64,000 nucleotides of DNA from Croceitalea marina (GTDB lineage Bacteria; Bacteroidota; Bacteroidia; Flavobacteriales; Flavobacteriaceae): positions 155,744-219,743 of the forward strand of contig NZ_JBHULB010000082.1 of NCBI RefSeq assembly GCF_042684265.1. The letters are read 5' to 3'. The notes under the pieces were generated by a model. It had not been told where the DNA came from. It did not search any database and saw only the letters and a program-made list of their open reading frames with translations. Shown in pieces: positions 43,180 to 52,190 of the stretch. Position 1 is the first letter of the stretch; every line of letters starts with the position of its first letter. Made by a program: the position numbers and the translations under genes.

Positions 43180-43597
43180 TGCTATTTTTCAACACTTCTT
43201 TTAATCTTGTATACACTTGGTCAATTTCTAAACTATCAGAAAAGTTAAGAAACAGTTTTAAAGAATCGTGATGGACTATCCTTATTTTTTGCTGTCGCAA
43301 ATCATCGACAAAAACATATACTTTAGATTCGGTTAAAGAGTCTTTAAATACACCCTTTTCTTTTGCTAGCCACGAAAAGCCATTACTACGTTCCATCTCG
43401 GGTAATTTCTCTACAAAACCAATACTGTCAATATCTGAAAGTAATATTCTTTGTTTGTATATGCCCGAAACCACCTGAAAGTGGCCATCTTCGAATTTAG
43501 ACCAGTTTTTATAGTGCAAAACAAAGGCTAAAACACAAACTATTAGTGTCAGTACGATAACGATGTTCCAAAACCAGTTTTTATTCTTCTTTTTCAT
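43172..43597 (-). CDS. small membrane-anchored protein, unknown
   Basis: 141 residues with an N-terminal membrane helix (FWNIVIVLTLIVCVLAFVLHY) and a beta-rich PH-like body ending with a helix (LNFSDSLEIDQVYTRLKEVL). Its start overlaps the S9 peptidase end by 17 bases. Function unknown. Confidence 0.72.
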   Translation of the reverse strand: MKKKNKNWFWNIVIVLTLIVCVLAFVLHYKNWSKFEDGHFQVVSGIYKQRILLSDIDSIGFVEKLPEMERSNGFSWLAKEKGVFKDSLTESKVYVFVDDLRQQKIRIVHHDSLKLFLNFSDSLEIDQVYTRLKEVLKNSNE

Positions 43598-45629
43598 TCT
43601 CTTTGTTCTTTCTATACGTATCGAACCAGGCTACCGTATGCGCAATTTTGGTAATAAGATTACTAGGCCTGCTTGCAATACCATGACTAGCCCCTGGTAT
43701 TTCAACTAAAACGGTTTCAATTTTTCTAAGCTTTAAAGCGTGGTATAATTGTTTGGCTTCGCTTGGTGGCGTTCTTAAATCGTTCATACCTACCATAACC
43801 ATAGTTGGGGTCTTTATATTGCCAACGAGCGAAAGCGGAGAAAATTTCCAATATCCTTCGAAATTTTCCCAGGGTTGCCCAGGGTAACGGGAGTTTGCAT
43901 AGCCGAAATAATTATCGGCCACTAGGGTTTTACTTATCCAGTTCATTACAGGCTTTGCAACCACGGCGGCTTCAAAACGGTTGTTTTTCCCTATCATCCA
44001 AGCGGACATAATACCACCAGCGCTGCCGCCTGTAACAAATAATTGATCTTCATGCGCGATTCCCATTTTTATACAATGGTCTACACCATCCATGGTATCA
44101 TCGTAATCTTGTCCTGGATAATTATTATATAACAGATTTCCAAATTCCTCTCCGTAACTAGTACTTCCTCTAGCGTTAGGATAAAAAACAATATACCCTT
44201 CGGAAGCATATAGCTGCATTTCTATAGAAAACCGGTCTCCATAATTTAAAATTGGTCCCCCATGATTTTCTACCATAAAGGGATATTTTTTGGTAGCATC
44301 ATAATTTGGTGGATAGACCACCCAACCTTGTATATCACGACCATCGAAAGACGATTTATACCAAACTTCTTCTACCCTGCCCAAGGTCTTATAATCGAAC
44401 AAGGCTTTGTTGAGTTTCGTAATCTTTCTTGGTGTTTTTTGCTTTGCTTTTAGGATAGCCAACTCTGCGGGATAATCTGGCCGTGAATGTGTATATGCAA
44501 TTGTTCCATTTTTTGATATGCTATATGAGCCGCTCCCATAAGGTCGTCCTAAGGTAGTTCCACCTCTATTATCCGCTAGTTTGGTTACTTTTCCAAAAAG
44601 AGAAACATGCCCTATTTTTCCATTGCCTTTATCATCGTAATTAAAATAAAGTCCTTCACTGTTACTGTCCCATTTTATGCCTGAAATAGAGCGGTCCAAG
44701 GCTTTAGAAATTACCTTTTTATCGCTACCATCCATATTCATAATGTGTACCTTACGTATTTGATACGCTTGCACCTTGTCTTCATAACCCAAATAGGCAA
44801 TATATTTTCCATCTGGTGATACTTGGGGCTCATAATCTGGCCCGTTTCTATCGGTCAACGCGATGATATCACCATTTTTCAGGTTGACCGAGTAAATTTC
44901 ACTATTTCTAAAACGGTACTCCCAGTCTTCTATCCTATTTGCCGAAAAATAAATCGCAGTAGCATCTTTTGACCATGAAAGTGTGCCTCTATGATGCCAA
45001 TCTCCTGAAGTAATCTGCCTTGGGGCACCTCCATTTGCAGGTATCGTAAAAATATGATTAAATCCGGGTTTTATGTAACCGCGACCATCTGCTTCATGAT
45101 ACACCCTATCTGTAATTCTTGGTGCTTCCGCCCATTTTGCCCCCTTTGGCTTTCTGGGCATTTTTGCCAGCACGGGTGCTTTTGCAGCAACGTTCATAGA
45201 AAATGCCAATTGGGTGCCATCTGGCGACCAAGTAATAGCACTTGGTGAGAACGGTAGTTGCGATAACTTAGCAATCTTGCCTGTCTTTACCCAATACAGG
45301 TAAATTTCTGACCCTTCATCCGTACTGCTGCTAAAAACAATTCTATCACCAGAAGGTGACCATTTGGGATTATTTTCAGAAACCTCTCTAGAGGTTAACT
45401 TTTGGTGTTGGCTTCCATCTGTTTTTAGCATCCAAAGATTACCCCAGGCTCTGTCTTTCATAACATCAAAACCCATTCGGCGATATACTACCCAATCACC
45501 ATTGGGTGAAATTTGGGGGTCAGACACATATTGCAAATTAAAAACATCTAAGTACGAAAAATTCGTTTTTTGCCCATTACTGAACTGTGCTGAAAGCCCT
45601 AAAAAAAAAAGTAAAAAAAATCTTTGCAT
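43581..45629 (-). CDS. secreted S9-family prolyl oligopeptidase-like peptidase
   Basis: 682 residues: signal peptide (FFLLFFLGLSAQFSNGQ), WD40-like beta-propeller (about 30-390, many SPDGT/SPSGD strands), and an alpha/beta-hydrolase domain with nucleophile GGSAGG near residue 533, Asp in GMNDLRTPP and His in GASHGIASRP. Cleaves peptides in the periplasm or outside the cell, dipeptidyl-peptidase or acylaminoacyl-peptidase type; which is not decided. Confidence 0.94.
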   Translation of the reverse strand: MQRFFLLFFLGLSAQFSNGQKTNFSYLDVFNLQYVSDPQISPNGDWVVYRRMGFDVMKDRAWGNLWMLKTDGSQHQKLTSREVSENNPKWSPSGDRIVFSSSTDEGSEIYLYWVKTGKIAKLSQLPFSPSAITWSPDGTQLAFSMNVAAKAPVLAKMPRKPKGAKWAEAPRITDRVYHEADGRGYIKPGFNHIFTIPANGGAPRQITSGDWHHRGTLSWSKDATAIYFSANRIEDWEYRFRNSEIYSVNLKNGDIIALTDRNGPDYEPQVSPDGKYIAYLGYEDKVQAYQIRKVHIMNMDGSDKKVISKALDRSISGIKWDSNSEGLYFNYDDKGNGKIGHVSLFGKVTKLADNRGGTTLGRPYGSGSYSISKNGTIAYTHSRPDYPAELAILKAKQKTPRKITKLNKALFDYKTLGRVEEVWYKSSFDGRDIQGWVVYPPNYDATKKYPFMVENHGGPILNYGDRFSIEMQLYASEGYIVFYPNARGSTSYGEEFGNLLYNNYPGQDYDDTMDGVDHCIKMGIAHEDQLFVTGGSAGGIMSAWMIGKNNRFEAAVVAKPVMNWISKTLVADNYFGYANSRYPGQPWENFEGYWKFSPLSLVGNIKTPTMVMVGMNDLRTPPSEAKQLYHALKLRKIETVLVEIPGASHGIASRPSNLITKIAHTVAWFDTYRKNKENEKEE

Positions 45630-45741
45630 TGCATTGCTTTTTAGAAGTATTTAAAGGTAACTTAAACTGAAGGTTCTTCAAAACCCATATTCTTTTGTAA
45701 TATCTCTTATCTTTAAAGCAACAACCATACTTTATTGCTTT

Positions 45742-46294
45742 ATGAAATTAAAAAGAATAAGCACCGATCGGCTTATTGGTGTTTCGGCAATGGTAATAAG
45801 TTTACTTACACTTATCATATTTATTTACCAGACCAATATTATGCGCGAACAAAGTAAGCTCTCGGTTAAACCAAGATTAGATTTTACCCTGAATAGTAGT
45901 ATACAAGATACTACACTAATACTTCAAGAAGTAGTGCAAAATAAAGGATTGGGGCCCGCAATTATCGATTCAATTTATTTTAAATATAAAGAGGACTCAT
46001 ATGAGGTCGATACGGAGAAATTCCTTAAACAAAAATTTCCGAAAAATCCTAAAATGGGGTTACCTATCTCAACATGCAACATTAGGTAAAGGTACTACGT
46101 TGAGTCCAAATGAAGAACAACCAATATTTACTTACCATATACCAATAATATACTACGATAGTATTTTATCGCATTTAAATATGTCTGAGGAAGATAACCA
46201 TCCATTTCCGGTAGAGGTATTGTATACCTCTATTTACGAGGATGAATTTTGGCTGGTAAATAGCAATAATAGTCAACCAACTAAAGTGAAATGA
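45742..46294 (+). pseudogene. membrane protein gene with a frameshift
   Basis: Frame 1 (45742-46089) has an N-terminal membrane helix near residues 12-34 and a folded region through KMGLPISTCN, then stops. A second frame (46001-46294) continues with TLGKGTTLSPNEEQ and a 60-residue C-terminal part. Together they read as one protein of about 180 residues if a single-base shift is placed near 46070-46080. Either a disrupted gene or a sequence error. Family unknown. Confidence 0.65.
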
Positions 46295-46347
46295 TGCTCA
46301 AATTTTTTGAGAAAAGACCATATACTTATTTGCGTTAATTTTACCCA

Positions 46348-47901
46348 ATGGTCAGAAACATCCAAATACGGATAAGTTTAAAAGAAGAAGGACAACCAGG
46401 TGGATTAAAAGCTAAAACCGCTAAGTATTTAGGAATTTCGGAAGATGACTTTGAATTTAAAGTACAACGCAAGTCCATTGATGCTCGTAAGCCAACTATC
46501 TATTTTAATTATAAGTTAGAGGTTTATATTAACGAACCTGCACCGAAAGAAACAACCTATCATTTCGATTATAAAGATGTTTCCCAAGCAAAACCCATTC
46601 ATATTATCGGTTTTGGCCCAGCTGGGATGTGGGCCGCGTTACGCTGTTTAGAACTAGGCTATAAACCTATCGTTTTAGAGCGAGGAAAAGATGTTAGAGA
46701 ACGACGCCGAGACCTTAAAGCCATTAATCAAGACCATGTGGTAAATTCTGATAGCAACTACTGCTTCGGCGAAGGTGGGGCAGGTACTTATTCCGATGGT
46801 AAATTGTATACCCGTAGCTTAAAGCGCGGTGATGTTCGCCGTGTTTTTGAGAGTTTGGTTTTTCATGGAGCAACCGAAGAAATTTTGATAGATGCCCACC
46901 CCCACATCGGCACCAACAAACTGCCCAAAATTGTTGAGAATATTAGGGAGACCATCATAAAATGCGGTGGCGAAGTGCACTTTAATACCAAAGTGACCGA
47001 TTTTAACCTACGTGATAATACCATCAACTCCATTGTTATAAACAATGAGAAAGAATTAGAAACACAACGTGTAATTTTAGCAACGGGTCATTCTGCCCGC
47101 GATATTTTTGAGTTATTGCATAAAAAAAATATTGCCCTAAAAGCCAAATCTTTTGCCATGGGCGTTCGCGTTGAGCATCCACAGCATATTATAGATTCTA
47201 TTCAATACCATTGCAATGGGGAACGCAACGAACTTTTACCAGCAGCAGCTTACAGCTTGGTTCAACAAGTGAAAAATCGTGGGGTATACTCTTTTTGTAT
47301 GTGCCCAGGTGGATTTATTGTTCCAGCGGCAACAGCGAATGGCGAGGTAGTCGTAAATGGAATGTCGCCTTCGAAGCGAAATAATCTTTATGCCAATTCG
47401 GGTATCGTAGTTGAAATTAATGTTGATGAAGATTTGCCCACTTATGAAAAGTATGGTGTTTTAAAAGGACTGGAATATCAAAAAACTTTAGAGCGATTGG
47501 CATTTACCGCAGGGGGGAGAAGTCAAGTCGCACCAGCCCAGCGTTTGACCGATTTTGTGGAAGGGAAAACTTCACAAGATTTGAACCCCACTTCATACCA
47601 ACCGGGTTTAAATTCGGCGCCCTTGCATTCTTTATTTCCTAAACTAATCGGTGGGCGTTTACGAAAAGGCTTTGCGCAATTTGGTAAAAAAATGAAAGGC
47701 TATTACACAGAAGAAGCAAACATCGTAGGAGTCGAATCTAGAACCTCATCGCCCATTACCATACCTAGAAATGAAAAATTGGAACATCACGAAATTAAAG
47801 GATTATTCCCCTGTGGTGAAGGAGGGGGTTATGCAGGGGGGATTGTATCTGCAGCTATGGATGGGGAACGTTGTGCGGAAGCTGCCGTTGTAGGCCTTTG
47901 A
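46348..47901 (+). CDS. FAD-dependent oxidoreductase of the conserved Rossmann family
   Basis: 517 residues. An N-terminal ferredoxin-like part (1-75) precedes a FAD Rossmann motif GFGPAGMWAALRCLELGYKPIVLERGKD near 87-110. Late motifs are GEGAG-like SYCFGEGGAGTYSDGK near 142 and GLFPCGEGGGYAGGIVSAAMDG near the C-terminus. Matches the large uncharacterised FAD-binding dehydrogenase family found in most phyla. Substrate unknown. Confidence 0.92.
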   Translation: MVRNIQIRISLKEEGQPGGLKAKTAKYLGISEDDFEFKVQRKSIDARKPTIYFNYKLEVYINEPAPKETTYHFDYKDVSQAKPIHIIGFGPAGMWAALRCLELGYKPIVLERGKDVRERRRDLKAINQDHVVNSDSNYCFGEGGAGTYSDGKLYTRSLKRGDVRRVFESLVFHGATEEILIDAHPHIGTNKLPKIVENIRETIIKCGGEVHFNTKVTDFNLRDNTINSIVINNEKELETQRVILATGHSARDIFELLHKKNIALKAKSFAMGVRVEHPQHIIDSIQYHCNGERNELLPAAAYSLVQQVKNRGVYSFCMCPGGFIVPAATANGEVVVNGMSPSKRNNLYANSGIVVEINVDEDLPTYEKYGVLKGLEYQKTLERLAFTAGGRSQVAPAQRLTDFVEGKTSQDLNPTSYQPGLNSAPLHSLFPKLIGGRLRKGFAQFGKKMKGYYTEEANIVGVESRTSSPITIPRNEKLEHHEIKGLFPCGEGGGYAGGIVSAAMDGERCAEAAVVGL

Positions 47902-47920
47902 AATTACTTATATTGATGTT

Positions 47921-48661
47921 ATGATTAAATTCTTTCGGAAAATTCGACAACAACTACTTTCAGAGAATAAATTCTCAAAATATCTTTTATATGCCATTGG
48001 GGAAATTTTCTTGGTTGTTATAGGTATTTTAATAGCCTTGCAGATTAATAATTGTAACGAAGAGAGAAAACTTAAGCAACAACAAAAAGTAGTTCTCAAA
48101 GCACTGTACACTGATTTTGTAGCAAATAAGAAGTTAATTCAAGAAGGAATAGAAAAACATAGATATCATAAAGATTTGGGGCTAACATGGATAAAATTAT
48201 TGCGAAAGGATACCCTTAATGTTCAAAAAAACCCTTTTCTAGATAGTCTTCTTTTTTGGGGTCCAGAATACAAGGTTATTGATTTTATAGATGCATCATT
48301 AAACAATGTGATAAATAGTGAAAAATTAGACCTTGTGAATAACACAAAACTGAAACAAGGTTTAATTGAATACCCATTGTCTATCAACAAATATAAAGAT
48401 CTAGAGACTGTTGTAAGAAGTATTGTGATTGAACGTATTCGCCCTAGAGGTGAGCAATACATTTCATTATCTGAAATGTTAGATGGTAGTGATTCATTTA
48501 AGTCAGATTATACAGGTCTTTTAAATGACAGGCAATTAAGCAACGATTATGTGAATAGACATTGGCAATTGGATGATCTTTTAAAAGATTTAAAAAACTT
48601 GGAGGCAAAAACCGACACTTTGATTATTCTAATTGATAAAGAACTCAAAAATGAATTTTAA
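47921..48661 (+). CDS. DUF6090 family membrane protein
   Basis: 246 residues with the characteristic start MIKFFRKIRQQLLSENKFSK, then a membrane helix YAIGEIFLVVIGILIALQIN. The usual Trp in NNWNEERK is Cys here. The rest is soluble, probably periplasmic. Function unknown, common in flavobacteria. Confidence 0.88.
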   Translation: MIKFFRKIRQQLLSENKFSKYLLYAIGEIFLVVIGILIALQINNCNEERKLKQQQKVVLKALYTDFVANKKLIQEGIEKHRYHKDLGLTWIKLLRKDTLNVQKNPFLDSLLFWGPEYKVIDFIDASLNNVINSEKLDLVNNTKLKQGLIEYPLSINKYKDLETVVRSIVIERIRPRGEQYISLSEMLDGSDSFKSDYTGLLNDRQLSNDYVNRHWQLDDLLKDLKNLEAKTDTLIILIDKELKNEF

Positions 48662-49409
48662 GAATAAAAATGTTTTAATTACAGGGGCTTCAAGAGGCAT
48701 AGGTAAAGCAACAGCAATTGCCTTTGCTGAAAAAGGAGCAAGCGTTGGAATTAACTATAGAAGTAATACGGAAGAAGCAGAAAAAACGTTAGTTGAATTA
48801 ACAGGTGAAGAACATCGTCTTTTCCAATACGATGTCTCTAAAAAAGAAGATACAAAAGCACTTGTCGAAGACTTTGTTGCGCATTATGGACAGTTGGATG
48901 TTTTAGTCAACAATGCCGGTATTTCAATATTTCATAAAATTGATGAAGTTGATTTTGACCATTGGACTAATGCATGGGAAGACACTTTTAAAACCAACCT
49001 TTTTGCAGTATCAAATATGTGCTATTGGGGCGCAAAAGCCATGATGAAAACTGGTGGGGGCAACATTGTAAATATTTCTTCCCGTGGAGCATTTCGTGGT
49101 GAACCAACAAAGCCAGCTTATGGGGCAAGCAAGGCCGCTCTGAATGCCATGAGCCAATCATTGGCCAAAGCTTTGGCACCACATAAAATTTATATTGGTG
49201 TTGTTGCCCCTGGCTTTACAGAGACCGAGATGGCCGCAGTTACCCTTACCCCGGCAGAAAGAGAAAATCTGTTGCGCGAATCTCCCTTTAAACGTATGGC
49301 ACAACCTAAAGAAGTTGCCCATGCCGTGCTCTTTTTGGCTTCCGAGGGGGCCGCCTATTCCTCAGGGACCATTATTGATGTTAATGGGGCTTCTTATTTA
49401 AGAAGTTGA
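48651..49409 (+). CDS. short-chain dehydrogenase/reductase
   Basis: 252 residues from the ATG at 48651 (frame open from 48633). Cofactor motif TGASRGIG near 10, NNAG near 88, active Tyr-Lys in YGASKAALNA near 156 and a C-terminal SSGTIIDVNG. Resembles FabG-like NAD(P)H-dependent reductases. It overlaps the DUF6090 gene by 11 bases. Substrate unknown. Confidence 0.93.
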   Translation: MNFKNKNVLITGASRGIGKATAIAFAEKGASVGINYRSNTEEAEKTLVELTGEEHRLFQYDVSKKEDTKALVEDFVAHYGQLDVLVNNAGISIFHKIDEVDFDHWTNAWEDTFKTNLFAVSNMCYWGAKAMMKTGGGNIVNISSRGAFRGEPTKPAYGASKAALNAMSQSLAKALAPHKIYIGVVAPGFTETEMAAVTLTPAERENLLRESPFKRMAQPKEVAHAVLFLASEGAAYSSGTIIDVNGASYLRS

Positions 49410-49545
49410 AAAGCAGCTTATTTAAACGGTTTGAGTATCAAATTACTAATTTGATTTTTGAAAACAAGAAAGTAAAAACCCTTTAAAATACTTATCGATA
49501 CAAAATTCTTGCAGAATTTCACTCGAAGTGACGTATTTTGCCTTT

Positions 49546-50022
49546 ATGAAAGCAGCAACCGTATCGCAACTGAAAAAGGAATTGCAACATCGAGATACCG
49601 ATGAACTTTTGCAATTATGTTTACGTTTAGCGCGATTCAAAAAAGAAAACAAAGAGCTACTAACCTACCTTTTATTTGAATCTGATAGCGAGGAAGGCTA
49701 TATTGAAACGGTTAAAGCTGAAATTGATGAACAGTTCGAACTCATCAATACCAACAGTTATTTCTATATTAAAAAAAGCGTTCGTAAGATTCTAAGGACC
49801 CTTAAAAAATATATTCGATATTCTGGAAATAAAGAAACTGAAGTGGCCTTGCTGCTCTATTTCTGTGAGCGATTAAAGAATTTCAATCCTTCCATTAAAA
49901 GAAATACAACGCTCATGAATCTATATGATAGGCAATTGGTTTTTATTGCCAAGAAGATTACTTTACTCCACGAAGATTTACAATATGATTATGGATTGCT
50001 TTTGGAAGAATTAAAACTCTAA
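49546..50022 (+). CDS. hypothetical helical protein
   Basis: 158 residues from ATG 49546 (GTG at 49528 is also in frame). All-helical, charged: ATVSQLKKELQHRDTDELLQL start and several YIKKSVRKILRTLKKYIRYS-like helices. No family recognised. Confidence 0.72.
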   Translation: MKAATVSQLKKELQHRDTDELLQLCLRLARFKKENKELLTYLLFESDSEEGYIETVKAEIDEQFELINTNSYFYIKKSVRKILRTLKKYIRYSGNKETEVALLLYFCERLKNFNPSIKRNTTLMNLYDRQLVFIAKKITLLHEDLQYDYGLLLEELKL

Positions 50023-50520
50023 TGGTTTATGTTTTTCAAAATCTACCGAAGAAATTTTCTTGCCATTGATAGTATCGGTGTCCCAATCTTGGGTAATCTT
50101 CCAAGGACCATTCACCTTCTTTAGCACAATATGAAACTGCCCAAAGCTAAAGTTCGTTTCATTATTGCTATTGGTAAACGCAATGCGATAAAAGCCTACC
50201 TCATAAGAAGTATGTTCGTTGGTTCTTCGACTGTCGAACCAAAATTCTAATTCAATGGAAACCCCATCTTTTTTGTTCTGCTCAAAGCGCTTTAGGTTGG
50301 CTGCTTTAAAAGTGTTATCCGTATCGATTCCGTTTGGGGTTGCACGTAATACCTCTGCCGCATAGGTAGCGTTCAACGCTTCGCCATCTAAAGTTTCGAA
50401 TGCTTTTTGAAAAGGCTTCCAAACTTCGTTATCAATTTCATTTTGAATGGCTTCAACTTCAGCTTGTGAAAAGCTAAACAAGGAAAAACACAAGAAGCCA
50501 AAAAGCATATACTTTTTCAT
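50011..50520 (-). CDS. secreted NTF2/SnoaL-like protein
   Basis: 169 residues with a signal peptide (MLFGFLCFSLFSFSQA), a start helix (VEAIQNEIDNEVWKPFQKAFE), ALNATYAAEVLR and later a beta-sheet ending in GPWKITQDWDTD. The pattern is that of NTF2-like DUF4440/SnoaL proteins. Function unknown. Confidence 0.72.
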   Translation of the reverse strand: MKKYMLFGFLCFSLFSFSQAEVEAIQNEIDNEVWKPFQKAFETLDGEALNATYAAEVLRATPNGIDTDNTFKAANLKRFEQNKKDGVSIELEFWFDSRRTNEHTSYEVGFYRIAFTNSNNETNFSFGQFHIVLKKVNGPWKITQDWDTDTINGKKISSVDFEKHKPLEF

Positions 50521-50544
50521 ATTTCTTTACTTAATTATCCGCGA

Positions 50545-51366
50545 CTACCCTAGCCCAACATCCAAAGTCATCATTACTATAAAGCCCCCAATAAAGCCCA
50601 TAACGGCAATATCCGAATGCTTATCTTGTTGGGTTTCCGGTATTACCTCTTCTACCACAACAAAAATCATCGCCCCAGCGGCAAAGGCTAGTGCATATGG
50701 TAAAATAGGTTCAAAGGTAATTACCGCCCAAGCCCCAATAACTGCCGCAATCGGTTCAACTATGGCAGAGGCCTGGCCGTACATAAAACTTTTTCTTCTA
50801 GATAGTCCCTGTCTGCGCAAAGGCATCGCTACCGCGAACCCTTCGGGAAAATTTTGTAAGCCAATACCTAAAGCCAAAGCAACTGCTCCACCAATGGTTG
50901 CACCATCAAAACCAGCCGCTACCCCGCCAAAAAGAACACCAACCGCCAAGCCTTCGGGTATATTATGTAATGTAATTGCCAATGTCAACAGGGTGGTTCT
51001 GTGCCATGGCGTTTTTACACCTTCCGCTTCGCTCTCTTTAAAGTTGATGTGTAAATGAGGTAACACCTTATCCAATCCGAACAGAAATAGTGCACCAAGT
51101 AAAAATCCGACCGCAGCCGGAATTACTTTTACAAATCCTTCGCCCGGGCTCATTTCAATACCTGGCGCCAAAAGGCTCCAAAAACTGGCGGCCACCATTA
51201 CACCGCCGGTAAACCCAAGCATACCGTCCATAACGGACCGTTTGGGGTTTTTAAACAAAAAAACTAGTCCTGCTCCGGCGGCCGTTAAACCCCATGTAAA
51301 AAGTGTGGCATAAAAGGCCGCTAAAATTGGATTTATAGATTCAAAATAATCGATTACTTGTTCCAT
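50545..51366 (-). CDS. ZIP-family metal transporter
   Basis: 273 residues, eight membrane helices. The ZIP signature is visible: HNIPEGLAVGVLFGG near 137 and GLQNFPEGFAVAMPLRRQG near 172, which together bind and pass Zn, Fe or Mn. The start overlaps the DtxR-type regulator stop by one base, so metal control is expected. Confidence 0.95.
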   Translation of the reverse strand: MEQVIDYFESINPILAAFYATLFTWGLTAAGAGLVFLFKNPKRSVMDGMLGFTGGVMVAASFWSLLAPGIEMSPGEGFVKVIPAAVGFLLGALFLFGLDKVLPHLHINFKESEAEGVKTPWHRTTLLTLAITLHNIPEGLAVGVLFGGVAAGFDGATIGGAVALALGIGLQNFPEGFAVAMPLRRQGLSRRKSFMYGQASAIVEPIAAVIGAWAVITFEPILPYALAFAAGAMIFVVVEEVIPETQQDKHSDIAVMGFIGGFIVMMTLDVGLG

Positions 51367-52022
51367 TAGATATCTACTTTAACGTAAAGGTTGGTAGCAA
51401 TTTGGTTTGAAATTTGAAGCTGCTTTTCAGCAATTTGAATTTTAAGCGAATCATCAAAAGCCTCTTTTTCCAAAACCCTGATTTCATCACCTAAAGCAAT
51501 ATTATTCTTATCTAAAAACTTTAAAAAGGTTGCCGATGTGTCTTTAACACCTACGCAAATACCTTGGGTGCCAATGTTAAGTTCGCTCAACAATTGTTTA
51601 TCTCGCTCTTGAAAATCGCCATTTTTACTGGGAATAGGGTCTCCATGGGGGTCGTACTTGGGAAAATCGAGCAACTCGTCAATTTTATCGATCAGTTTTT
51701 CACTTTTGATATGCTCTAATTGTTCGGCCACCTCGTGCACCTCATCCCAGGTGAAATCTAACTTTTTGACCAAAAAAACCTCCCAAAGACGATGTTTTCT
51801 AATAATAGCGAGTGCCGTCTTTATACCTAAATCGGTTAGAGAAACGCCCTGATAGCGGATATAATTCAGTAGGTTTTTTTCGGCCAGTTTCTTGGCCATA
51901 TCGGTTACCGAAGAGGGTTTGGTCTGCATTTGTTCGGCAATCGCGTTTGTAGATATCAATTGCGAGCGGTTTCCCCCTAAATGAAAAATGGTCTTGATAT
52001 AATTTTCTTCTGCCCGTGTCAA
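51366..52022 (-). CDS. DtxR/MntR-family metal-dependent regulator
   Basis: 218 residues from a TTG start. Winged HTH (ISTNAIAEQMQTKPSSVTDMAKKL near 25), the dimerisation/metal domain with HRLWEVFLVKKLDFTWDEVHEVAEQLEHI, and a C-terminal FeoA-like domain. Metal ions such as Mn or Fe activate repression. Divergent from the TonB receptor, with a palindromic operator candidate between. Confidence 0.93.
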   Translation of the reverse strand: MTRAEENYIKTIFHLGGNRSQLISTNAIAEQMQTKPSSVTDMAKKLAEKNLLNYIRYQGVSLTDLGIKTALAIIRKHRLWEVFLVKKLDFTWDEVHEVAEQLEHIKSEKLIDKIDELLDFPKYDPHGDPIPSKNGDFQERDKQLLSELNIGTQGICVGVKDTSATFLKFLDKNNIALGDEIRVLEKEAFDDSLKIQIAEKQLQISNQIATNLYVKVDI

Positions 52023-52044
52023 AAAAAGGTATTTGTCATTTTAA

Positions 52045-52081
52045 GCGCAGTCGAAAACTAAAAAAGACCTCTCGACTGCGC
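52045..52081. repeat. inverted repeat in the intergenic region
   Basis: GCGCAGTCGA (52045-52054) pairs with TCGACTGCGC (52072-52081). Similar GCGxAGTCGA sequences occur near 40340; probably a dispersed intergenic repeat. Confidence 0.55.
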
Positions 52082-52152
52082 TCGAGGTGACTTTTTAAAA
52101 ACCTGTTTATTAGGCTTTGTCAAAAATACATTTTTATTTATAAAAACAAATT

Positions 52153-52168
52153 TTTAGATTTGTCTAAA
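52153..52168. promoter_or_regulatory. candidate DtxR-family operator
   Basis: TTTAGA-TTTG-TCTAAA is a 16-bp palindrome 22 bases upstream of the TonB receptor start and 130 bases from the regulator start. It fits the palindromic AT-rich boxes of this family; binding is inferred. Confidence 0.5.
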
Positions 52169-52190
52169 TTTTAATTTCAATTCATATAAA

